Part shown: piece by piece, positions 23,801-35,800 of the stretch
Layout of the letters: each line of letters starts with the position of its first letter
Position numbering within the stretch: position 1 is the stretch's first letter
DNA from: Diadema setosum
Taxonomy: Eukaryota > Echinodermata > Echinoidea > Diadematoida > Diadematidae
Length of the DNA stretch: 64,000 nucleotides
Reading direction: 5' to 3'
Assembly (NCBI RefSeq): GCF_964275005.1
Contig: NC_092697.1
Coordinates: 12,817,327 to 12,881,326, forward strand
Made by a program: the position numbers and the translations under genes
Notes under the pieces: generated by a model
Told to the model about the DNA's origin: nothing
Database searches by the model: none
What the model saw: only the letters and a program-made list of their open reading frames with translations

Positions 23801-26800
23801 ATCTTGTTACAATTCACAAGCGCACAAACATCTTGCTAGATCATAAGCATTTAGTTGTGTAGGGGCTACTCCTTTTTTTTTGTGCTGAGTCAACTTCAAA
23901 GACGAGTTAAAGTATGGTACCTTTGTGCAGTAAATGCTTTCTCCGCATAATAATTCCAGATGATATCAATGATATTGGATGGCATTAATTCATGGAATAC
24001 CAGGGAATATTACACTTGTTAAGGCCAATATTGCACTCATTTTCTATTTGTGCAATAATGGCCCTAACTTGAGCAATATTCCCTGGTATCCCATTCATAG
24101 CCATACAATATAATATAAATATTCCACAAATCGAAGATGAGTGAAATATTGGTCCTAATGAGTGCAATACTCCCTGGTATTCCATGAATTAATGTCATCC
24201 AATATATTTATTATCATCTATAATCATTATGTAGAGAAAGCATAAACTGCACAAAAGTACCATATTTCTACTCATCTCTGAAGTTGACTCAGCACTGAAA
24301 AAGGAGTAGCTCCTACCTACACATGCAACGAACCACGTATGAAGCAACTACTAATAACAAGATTTTGCGCACCAGTAACAAGCGTTTGTGCACTCAGCAA
24401 GCGCTCATGCAACAGGCAAGATAAAATATGGTGTATCATTGAACGGCCAGTAATGGTAGCCTATGGGGAATTAATACAATGACATATGCATTTTGTTCAA
24501 TATGCTCTCATATTGAACGGTAAAAATTGAGCAGTCAAAAACACACGTTTTTAATGCGCTGTTAAAGATGACAATTTATCTCAATGAAACAGTTTATTCA
24601 AATAATATTATTGTGAGCACAGTATGGAACTGCACTCTAAATGTAGCTTACTTTGTGGAGGCGTGTATGTGCAGATTTGCTTAGACCAAGGTCCCAGGAC
24701 TTTGTGTGACCTAGAAGTAGACTTCAGTTTTACACAGTATCTCACGTTACTGAAGCCTACCGGTACCGTCAGAGTATACTGTGACCTATCAATATCCTTG
24801 AAAAACAAAACAAAACAAAACAAAACAAAATAAGGGGAATGGAATGCATGAAACCATTCTTTACTGATATTCTCCTACACAAGCTCAGCAAGACTCAAGA
24901 GTCATGTGATTACATTTACCTGATTGGAATTTCAGACAGTGAAAAATTACCTTCTGATGAGACTTTCACCCGCAAAGGCTATGGTCATAATCCAAACAAG
25001 AGACCCGGGGTCTTGCGTTCACCCGAGTATCACAAATTTACCTTCCACGCATTCTTACAGACTCTTGAGCTACAGTATCTGGTATTAACATAGCTCTATC
25101 ACCTATCACTTCTGGTTGTAGAGAAGATTTCTGAAGATTCATTTTTTTTTTGTTTTTTTTTTTTGGGGGGGGGGGTTGGTTGGGTCCCCCTGGGGACACC
25201 CTGGGCAGCATGCTGCCCCTTTGAACAAATTGAGATCCTATCCCCTAGGGATCAAGGGTGGTATTCTGAAAATCTTCCTAAGTTTCTTCCTAAGTTTCTT
25301 CCTAAGTCAGAAACTTAGGAAGTGCCTAGGAAAGACAAAATTGGTATTCTGAAATTTCTTCCTAGGCACTTCTTAATGCAAATTAGGCCATCCTTATCCC
25401 CGCCCACGTCCTTTCCTAAGCCAATACGAAATGCCGTATCATAAGGAACTAACCAACGACAATCGCATATTACTATGACGTAGGGTCAAATACACGAGTG
25501 CGTGGCATGTCCCCTTTCTCACGCTCATTTCGCGCATCAAAGTATATGTGCACGCAATGACTGACAAGCGCGCCTATCACGATGCTTGCAGTTTGCTATT
25601 CTTAACAACGTACTTAGGACAGGGGTGGGGCTTTCCTAAATATTTTCCTAAAATTCTTTCCTAAGTGCATTCTAGAATACCAACTTCTTCCTAAGTCAGA
25701 AATTTGCATATTCCCGCCCCCTTCCTAAGTTTCTTACTAAGTATACTTAGGAAGAAACTTAGGAAGATTTTCAGAATACCACTTAGGAAAAAATCCTGAC
25801 TTAGGAAGAAATTTCTTCCTAGGAAGGATTTCAGAATACCACCCCAAGTTTGGTGAAAATCTGTCATGGGGTTTTAAAGATGAAAATGTCAGTAAACTAG
25901 AAACTACAGCCATGAAATACGAAACCTAATATTAACTTAGGTCTATCACTCCTGGTTCTAGGTATGATACAAGTGTAACTGCCAAGTTTGGTGAAAACTC
26001 ATCGTGGGGTTTTCAAGAACAATTTAGGCCCCAATTTGGATCCCCCTCCCCTTGCTGGGGGGGGGGGGGGGGGGGGGGGACTTGGCAGCACTTCTGGTTC
26101 TAGTGAAGAGGATATTCTACAATTCCTTAATTTGGAGGGGGTGAGGGCCCCTCAGGTGTGGCATGGTGCCCATTTGAAAAATGGAGATCCCAACCCCCAA
26201 GGAATGACAACTGTCAAGTTTGGTGTAAATTTACCATAAGGTTTTCAAGAAGAACAATTTACACCCAATTTGGACCCTCCCTCCTCCAAGTGGGGTACCC
26301 CTGGAACTGCCATCAACTTGAAACTACAGTCATCAATAGTATCATAGTATCAACTCAGCTCTATTATTTCTCGTGCTAGAGAAGAAGATATTTACAGTTT
26401 TCTTTTTTTCTTTTTTTTCTTTTTTTTGGGGGGGCATGGTGCCATTTGAACAAATTGAAATCCTATTGCCCTAGGGATGCTACCTGCAAGTTTGGTAAAA
26501 AATTTGTCATAGGTTTTATCACAATCAGTGGAAATTACCTTTGCTTGATAAGACTTTCGCCTGCTGGATCTGCAAGCTTCTTCAGATCGAGCACTGTGAG
26601 AAAGACTTCCCACTAGCCGACGTAGCTGGCACATGCTGATCTGAGGGAATGGGATCATATATTGAGGAAAGTGAGTATTGCCCCAGGTCTCGGTTGAAGG
26701 TTTTCCCTTGTTGTTTGCAAATGTGAATAACTTCCCTTATCCAGTGTGAGGTTTTCCCAGAGTCTTTGGCTAGGATGGAACACTTCTTCCAGTTGATGTG

Positions 26801-29800
26801 ATGATTTTCACTGGCCATATGGTCGCTGGTGGCCGACTTGTGCATGTGGGAGGTGGATTCCTTTCTTTTTCCTCTTGTGAAGTAGGATGCACTAACTGTG
26901 TCCACCTCTTGTTTGTGTTCATTTTTTCTGGTACCAAATTTCCTGGCTGTTTCTCCAATGTATCTTCTTTTGTAGTTCCCGCATGGAATCTGGTAAACTA
27001 CCCCCGCTTGGTCATCAATGGATCTTTTGTCTTTTGGGTGTACCAAGAAGTTTCTGAGTTTTTTGTGTGGCCTGAATGCTGTGGAGATGTGGTATTTCTG
27101 GCAAATCTTTTGGAAGGCTTCAGAGGTACCCTTTACATATGGGATGGTTACCAACTTCCTCCTCTGACTGGTTGGTTTGGTCTGTGAGTTCTTCTTGGTC
27201 TGATCCCCCCCCCCCCTTTTTTTCTTTTGGTTTTCTTGAAGGACCAGCCAGGGTATCCACATTTCCTGAGAGAGGATTGGATGTATTCTTCCTCTGCCTT
27301 CAGGTCTGCCTCCTCAGTGACGACGCAGTGTGCTCTGTCCATGAGTGTGCGGATAACCCCTAATTTTTGGTGGAGTGGATGGTGTGACTGGAAGTTCAGG
27401 TACTGTCCCGTGTGTATCTTCCTAAGCCAGCTACGTCGGCTACTGGGAAGTCTTTCTCACAGCGCTCGATCTGAAGAAGCCTGCAGATCCAGCAGGCTAA
27501 AGTCTTATCAAGCAAAGGTAATTTCCACTGACTTTGATAAAACAAACTTTCAACCGGTTGATTTTCCAATCAGATGAATCTTTTCAGCAAAATTTGTCAT
27601 AGGGTTTTAAAGGGTCCCCGAAATTCACAAATTTGAGCTCTGAGAGGGCAAAGATGCATTTAGTCTTTGATATTCTTTCACCCATTGTTTGTAGAAAGCA
27701 CCTGTGTGAGAGAGAAACCACTTTTGCCACCGTGATATTGCACATTCGAAGTTCCTAAGCCCTGCCCCTTAAAAAGTAAACTTTTGACAGACATGAGTCA
27801 TGTGACCGAATATGTTAATTCAAGAACGAAGCTTTTGAAGCAGACAAAAGTTGACCACATTTTATAGTCAATGTTCGAGGCATCCATACTCCATACACCA
27901 GGCTGTAACTGTACGCATACCCCGCTGTTGTTGTGTGTTGATTGCTCGCAAGACGTTGGGTTGTCAAATGTTTGATTGCAAGAAAAATATTGTTTTAAGA
28001 GATCTTAGCTGCACCTTGTGAACTATGCCTGGATGATGCATTGTTGCAGGGTGTAGTAACACGGCAAAGGATGGGGTGAGTCTTCACTCCTTTCCTTAAG
28101 ATTCAAATTTACAGAAAATTTGGATTGCAAGAGTAAAGCTATTCAATATGCCCCAGCAATGTTGCCTAGAGGGAGAACTTTGTTCCTGCACTAAGCTACC
28201 ATTTAATGAAGTGTGTAGACCCTCTGCAGGCAAAAGTATCATTACAAGATAATTTTTCACTGCCAAATTAAGTCTCAACTTTGATGTTGAAGGCACATTT
28301 GTGCCCACATCATTGAGTATGGGTATCCCACGTGGTTACTTTTTTGTTTAAAGATTAATCTCCTAAATGTTCTGTAATGCTACAAGAGTTGAACATCGAT
28401 GATGCACTCTCATCTTTCATTACCATGTTTTTCTACCTTCTGCCTCAGTCTTCAGGGTTTTTCAGTTTTTGTTCTGTAAGTTTATGTTTTTTCTGCCACT
28501 GGACACTCTTTGTTGCATCAATTGCTGAAGTTGCATCAATAAATCTGAATTATTCAATACGGACTTTTTTTTTTTTCACTCACAGTCATGCGTTTTCTGC
28601 ATGATGCATGAACAGGATTTCAACAAGAAGAATAACAAGGAATAGAATGAAGACAGATTAGACTGGTGTGCAAACAGAATCTCAGTGTATGTACATGTAT
28701 CATTCACACACAAAAAAAAAATTATTAATAATTACACGATAAAATTGCATACCGGCACTGGCTCCGTTGAATTGTCATACCGGTAGTCATTTGTGATTTC
28801 CACAAGTGGTAATGTCAAATATTTAGTTTTAATCCGCCGAGGATAACTCCAGTCTACAGTCAGTTTTGACCTCCCCCTAGAAGGCAGAATACTGACGTTG
28901 AAATATGGAGGAAGTGGGTCAGCTGTGGTGAGAGATCACATAAAAAGAATAATGGTGGAAAGTTTACACTAGATGACCACGGGTCTAATTCATATGGGAT
29001 CAGCTTTAACATTTTTCTAGGTTGTAATGATTGCAATAAATTTAGGTGCTGGCTTTAATGTGTGGCCTGGCTGCTATCACAGGGATCTCGCCAGCGTATA
29101 TCACCCTTGTCGGTGCCGACAAGCGTGCGGTTTGAAGAAACAATTGCCGACAAGGGTAAAACTTGCCGACAAGGGTAACACCACGCGTGAACTTGCCGAC
29201 AAGGGTGACTTGCTTGACGAGCTAAGTTCGGACCAATTTCTCGCCTTTTTTAGTCTTTATTATCTGGCTAGAAAAGAAGCTAGATGTTGAAAGGAGCAGC
29301 AGTTTACAAATACAAGCGCAAAAAAAAGTTATACACGCAATCACCGCACCGATCACAACAACGCGGCTGAACAGAGCGACGTGCTAGCTGATACACACCA
29401 CATCACACACTTGCTCACTCACATGCGCTCTGATTTGGGATCCACACACACATGCACTGCAGCCGGCCAGACAGCCGCCTGCATGTACAACGGTACAGTG
29501 TATTGTGAGAGGGAGAGAGAGGACGGAAAGAGAGGGTCGGAGGCCGAAGGAGGCTGAGGAAGGCTGACACGTGCTCGCTTGTTGTCACGCTTGTTGTCGG
29601 GTTACGCAAAAACAAACGATATGAAATGCATGCCCCCCTCCGCCAAAGGTTGTATTTTTTTTTTCGCTGCTTTGGTTTGTTTGTTAGTTTGTCTGCCTGT
29701 CTGTCTCTCTATTCGCAAAATAAGTCAAAATTTGGGAACAGATTACGATGAAATTTTCAAGAACTTGGTTGGTAAAATGGCGCAAGGAACAGATGATTAA

Positions 29801-32800
29801 ATTTTGATAGTGAGCAGGATTTATACCACCGGAATTCACCGCCAGGATCCAGGATTTTTAGACTTTGTTTCGTATATTTGAAAGGATTCGTATCAATTCT
29901 TTAGGAAGCTGGCCATCGGCAATGACGCAAAATTAGATGCGTTCGAAGCATTGCCGCAGAGAGAAAATTAACTCCATCTTTCGTTTAAAAAAAAAAGAAA
30001 AGAAAAAAGAACTTATGATGGAGTAAGCGAATGCAAATTGTTATTTTGGCTTTGGTAGTTTTAGTGGGTTTTTTTTGTTTTTGTTTTTGTTTTTGTTTTT
30101 TAATCTAAAAAGCCATGCGTTCCATTTTATTCTTTTCAATTTCCATGGATTTGTAAACGTCATTCGTGAATATTCCATTTTCCTTTTCCGGGCCGAAATT
30201 TATAGTAATTCTGTCATGATGGTCTTTCAAGTTCAACGTACGTAATGCTCCACGTGCTTCTGGCTTGGTTTGTTAACAGGTGGGTTAGGGGCCTTCATGG
30301 GCAGAAAATAATGATGATCATTCATCAATGTTCCCAGTTGGTTTACATGCTATGTACACGCTGTTTACGACCACTGAAGCAAGGTGGCAGTACGCGCGGC
30401 ATTCTTCTATCTGACACGTGGCTTTCGTGGAAATTTCGTGGAAATTTCCACAAGCCATGATATCAAGTTCCCCCACTGCTTGTGGTCGTGTTTTTTTTTT
30501 TTTATTCTTCATTACGAACATCAATTTGTTAAACTTGAAAAGTGTAGATAATTTGCGTCGAGGATTTGTTTCTTTTTTTTTTTCACTGCAGCATCGGTAA
30601 CATTTTGTTTTGTTCATCGTCCGTGCATGGCAGGGGTTCATGGGAGAACGATAGGAATGACTGGGGAGAAAATAAACTGAAAGAAGGAAGCATCTTTTGA
30701 GCGAGCTGTCTTTGTTTTTCTCTACACCAGCATCAGTTATCACCACCAAGGTTCTTTTTTTTCGTTACTCCGACAGATTGATGATAAAATGATGCTATAT
30801 AGATTCTTTATTCTGAAGGTTCGTTAATCTTCAGAATCTTAAGAAAAAATGTCCGTTCATTTCACAACGAAATCAGTTTTTTATTTCGAACGTTCTGCCA
30901 GTGAAATTTCGGAATAAAACGACGGCACAAAACAGCGTGTTTTCGTTCTCTAAGGGTCTGTTATTCCGACAGAAATAGTAATGATAAAATAATAAATTGT
31001 AGATTCTTTATTCTGAAGGTTCGTTAACCGAAAATCAAATAAAGAAATATGTCTGTAAATTTCAAAACGAAATCAGTGCGTCATTTCGAACGTTTTGCCA
31101 GTGAAATTTTGGAATAAAACGACTGCCCAAAAACAGTTGCAGTTTTCTTACTCTGAGGGTTCGTTACTCTGACAGATTGATGATAAAATAATGCTAGATT
31201 CCTTATTCTGAAGGTTCGTTAATTAAAAAATGATTGAGAAAAAATGTCCGTTCATTTCACAACGAAATGAGTTTTGTTATTTCGAACGTTCTGCCGTGAA
31301 ATTTCGGAATAAAACGACGGCACAAAACAGCGTGTTTTCTTACTCTAAGGGTCTGTTATTCCGACAGAAGTAGTAATGATAAAAATAATAAATTGCAGAT
31401 TCTTTATTCTGAAGGTTCGTTAACCGAAGATTGAATAAAGAAAGATGTCCGTAAATTTCAAAACGAAATCAGTGCGTCATTTCGAACGTTTTGCCATCCC
31501 GCAGTGAAATTTGGAATAAAACAATTACTGCCCAAAAACAGTTGCAGTTTTCTTACTCTGAGGGTTCGTTACTCCGACAGATTAATGATAAAATAATGCT
31601 AGATTCCTTATTCTGAAGGTTCGTTAATCCAAATATGATTTTAAAAAAATGTCCGTTCATTTCACAACGAAATCAGTTTTGTTATTTCGAACGTTTATGT
31701 CAGTGAAATTCCAGAACAAAACGACGGCCCCAAAACGGTTACAGTTTTCTTTTACTCTGAAGGTTCGTTACTGCGAAAGAATAACGATAAAATACTTAAG
31801 ATTCTTTATTCTGAACGATCGTTAATCGGAAATCGATAAAGAAGAAATGAAAACGGTTACAGTTTTCTTACCCTGAGGGTTCGTTACTCCGAAAGAATAA
31901 TGGCAAAATAATACTCTACATTCTTAATTTTGAATGATCGTTAATAGAAAAATGATAATGGAGAAAATATTCGATTATATACGAAATCAATTTTGTTATT
32001 TCGAATGTTCTGCCAGTATAATTTCGCAATACAACGGCTCCAAAACGGTGTTTTCGTATTCTCAAGGTTTGTTATTCCGAAACAGTAACGATGATAGATG
32101 ATAAATTCCTTTCTGAAGGTTCGTTGATCGGAAAATAATAAAGAAAAAATGCTTGTTAATCTTCGAACGAAATCAGTTTTATTTTGAACATTCATCTGTA
32201 GTACCGACCTTTGGTGGTGTTGTTGTTTTCGATTACAAACCTTTGAAGTACTCAGTAACGAATAGTTTCATTTTATGATTAAACAAACCTTCGGAATAAT
32301 GACCATCATTACATTTTTGTATGATATCTCTTTGATGTCACGGCCAAACTACCGCAGTATACCCAGAAAGGAAAGTGCAACGATGTCCCGAAACTAAGTT
32401 CTCGATCGCTTCTCGCGCATCTGCATGCAGTAAGCCTACCACGTGGTCGAGCAGACGGCGAGAAAGCAACACGGCGCGCGTTGTTGCGATGCAGAGACGG
32501 CTAATTATTGCAACGGTGAAACAGGAAAGGCCTAAAAGAAATCGGAACCTTCACCATCGGCACCTACTTCTCTTTCATTTATTATTTAGGAACTGCCGCT
32601 AACAAAAGGTATGGAGTTTCTGCATTGTTTCTGTGAGAATATGCCCCTCACAACGTTCATTACATCTCCGTGAAAATGTCGCAGTTAGTGGCATTTTAGC
32701 GGCGATTTATCTGTGTTGTATTGGGCATTAGCGAAGGCTTCCGCGCTTCGCGCGGGAGGGGGAACCCCCCCCCTCCCGTACCCACCCCCAGAACAGTGCG

Positions 32801-35800
32801 CATAAATGCCGACAAGCCTGAAGAAATTCCTGGCGAGAACCCTGTATCATGGTATTAGACTGCAATTTTTGCAGATAACAATAATTGCAAAACCTCTCTA
32901 TGAATAAGCTAATCCCAATGACTGATGACCACAGTCAAGACACAAATGCTCTCAACCTTCTTATCAGAAAACATGATATACAGTAAAAGCACCTTCATTT
33001 CCTTTTAATTCACTTATTTTCATCAACCCACTCTATACAGGTTTAAAAGAATAAATTTTTGCACATTTTATCTTGGTTACAAAAGAGATCATGTGTACCT
33101 TGTTCACAAGTACAATGAAAAAAAGAAGAAAGAAAAGTGTCCACAACTTGTTCCCAGCTTCATTATAAGAGCTGTCAAGATTCTGCATGGGATTCATTGA
33201 GATGTTCTCAACCTTGATACTAAATCAACACAATGGGTTTTATTTCCTTAAAAGTTTCTGCTTTGATCTGACACACATAAACAGCATCACTATGCCACCT
33301 ATGAAGCAGTCCCAAGTCTGGTATCTGATTACCTGATTGCAAGATGGGTGAACCTATTAAAGGCATAATTTACCATTTGCAGATGAAACAAAAACCCAGC
33401 ATTAGTGCTTTAAGATAGTTCTAATATGTGAGTTAGGAATAGAAACAGCCACTGTAAAAAATTTGAATCCATATAATTGATGTTACAATGTAAGTAATTG
33501 TTAAATACCCAGAATGTGAACAGTAGTTATCATAATGATACAAATGTTTCCAGACTAAAACTGTCTACAGTTATGGTTTATTGAGAAGATACTGATATCT
33601 CCTTGTATTTTGGGCTATATTGTGAAAATTATCATGGTAGGATGTTTTGTGATACAACAGACCTACACATATGTATCAAATGTAATATCTTGAACATTTT
33701 TTAAAATCACTGCTCCAAAAGGTAAACAGGACCTTTAATGCTCTATCAGTTAACTGCTCAAAGAGAGTTGACTTTAATATTTATTAAGTGATGTACTTTC
33801 AATCAAAACAGGTGACTGATATCACACCAACACCGAAGTTTTAATCAGAATCAACGAAAAAAAAAAAGAGGAAAAAAATAATGCTGAAATCAACTTACTA
33901 TGCTTAAATCTATTAAAGAGAATGCATACTGTCTCATTTCCATTAGGTCTTTCCAAAAATAGAGAGGCAACAGTGACCGTGTAAGAAACAGTGAAATGAT
34001 ACTCGCGGCTACTAGCACTGAAGTTGGAACACGGCTGCTGAGACCGGACGGAATATGACTTTTGACTGAAAACAAGAAAAACAAAATAAAAGATGGGTGT
34101 GTGTGTGCATATGCAGTATATACAAAAGTATAAATGTATATATGTGACCGTGCACCTCAAAACGAACACAAAGTCGCACACACTGATTTTGCGTGTGGAC
34201 TGAAAATAAGAGAAATGGGTCAACCTAGTTGAACTTGACTTTTTCATATTTTCTGCAAGAGTGGGTCTTCTTTTACATTTTGCTAAAATTTTGGATCATA
34301 AAACAGGCAGGAAAGTGTGTTTTTTAGCAGTTTATCTTGAACATTTTTGGTAGAATAGTGTATTTAGGTGTGTCTTTAGAATCCCTTTTCCATTTCTGAA
34401 AAACCTTGTCCACACTCTTCACTTTCAACTCTAATAACTTTTGAAAGGATAATACTACTGCTTTGAAAGTTGGCAGTAATCATGGAAAGACTGTGTTAAT
34501 GAGGCATGCTCAATTTCAGTTTAATTTGATAATCCCTTCATTGTTGTTACTCTGGTGGTTTACTTCCTGTTTTTTGTCCCATTCATCGCACAGCCAGCAC
34601 GGTTTGGTAAAGATTAAGCGCTTGAATAGACACTGTACTTCAGAGCCTCTTTTCTCAGTTTACATTTTTCCTGAGTTTGTGCTTTCTTTCCAATATTTAG
34701 ACAGGTTAGGAGAGTCCATTTGATTTGAGTTATACATCATTTTAAAGCTTAAAGTCTGCTCTTTCAGAATATGGTCTCAACTTAAAATTCATGTCTGGCG
34801 ACTTTTTGTTTGTTTTGAGGTGCAGGGTCACATATTATACATGTAATGTCATAAATACCTGTATACATACATACATTCATACAGTATAGATAAACAGGTC
34901 ACTGCATGTATACATAGTTAAATCGCAAAGCAGTAAGTTTCAGTAATAATACAGTCTACTTCACACAAATAAGAAAAAATATGATGTTGAAGACAATTTC
35001 TTTTTTCTCCACTTCTTTTGGCTTTAGATTTGTATTCAGCAGTTGACAGAATGACTGTGGTACATTGTATGTTGATCATTACATAATTCAGTTACAGTGG
35101 ATCTTTGATCTGTAACATGGCTGTAATGCACAGTAACACAGTCATGAATGTTTCATGCCTGTGATGTCACATTAGTATACAAATATACTTTGCCTTGAGA
35201 GTTTCTTGTTAAAACTATGGGCAGAGGTGACTCCAAAAGAACTGTTAACTGAGGGGCGCAAGCGCGGAGTGAATAGTTCTTTTGAAGGCACCGAGGCCTA
35301 TAGTTTGAACAAGAAACTCAAAATTAGGCGGAGAATCCTTTTGTTTTATATTTTGGATCAAAAATTCAAACAAAAGAAAGAGAAATGGGGGAAATGTAAA
35401 GCGAGAAGTCGTATGGTGGATGCGATGTTGTGAAGGGATCCTACATTGACCATTAAGCATGCAGTTAGCTAGCAGTGCACTATGTAGAACTGCTTTGTGA
35501 TGTTTGCTAAAAATGTTACATTTGACAAGCGTGACGCGACGCATGGTGCGAAGCAATTTGCGCAATGTCAGAATTATTTTTATGACGTCACAATCGTTTT
35601 GTTAGAAAAAGTGACGGTACAAGCAGTGCGCATAGAAATTGATACATTTTCAGAGTGACGGTACGAACAATGCGCAATGTCAAAATTGCTTGTGGTGTCA
35701 CAATTGTTTTGTTAGAAACTGATTTACATTTCACAGAGTGATGCGCACTATTTCAAAATTGCTTTGTGACATCATTTTGCAAATAATATACTATTTGCAA

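Larger units (their letters stand above)
26519..27587 (-). mobile_element. Penelope-like element, internally reduced, flanked by inverted terminal units
   Basis: Unit copies of about 120 bp at 26519-26637 and 27425-27545 are inverted and about 95 percent alike by eye. Between them the minus strand encodes the end of an RT and a GIY-YIG endonuclease. The host text aaaatttgtcatagg...tttta is duplicated on both sides (about 26498-26518 and 27588-27609), so this is a genuine insertion. The RT catalytic core is missing. Confidence 0.85.
25085..27625. repeat. ~200-bp satellite with tttggtgaaaat units, interrupted twice
   Basis: Units share tttggt.aaaat, catggggtttt and a G-run before gggcagcatg / ggcatggtgcc. 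Pieces lie at 25085-25255, 25845-26080, 26085-26270, 26275-26518 and 27588-27625. The gaps are a Harbinger-like MITE and a Penelope-like element. Confidence 0.75.

Noticed and set aside
26798..27187. 129-codon open frame on plus
   Set aside because: Antisense shadow of the Penelope endonuclease.
29100..29220. CRISPR-like repeat series (gccgacaag)
   Set aside because: Spacing is irregular, copies few, and the context is the subterminal region of a eukaryotic DNA element.
30318..30749. 143-codon open frame on minus
   Set aside because: Low-complexity Lys-rich reading across T-runs inside the 3.77-kb element.
33899..34084. Alternative reading of exon 3 with a hydrophobic stretch
   Set aside because: That frame looks like a membrane segment but does not join exon 2 or exon 4 in phase; the chosen frame does both and has the expected strands and cysteines.
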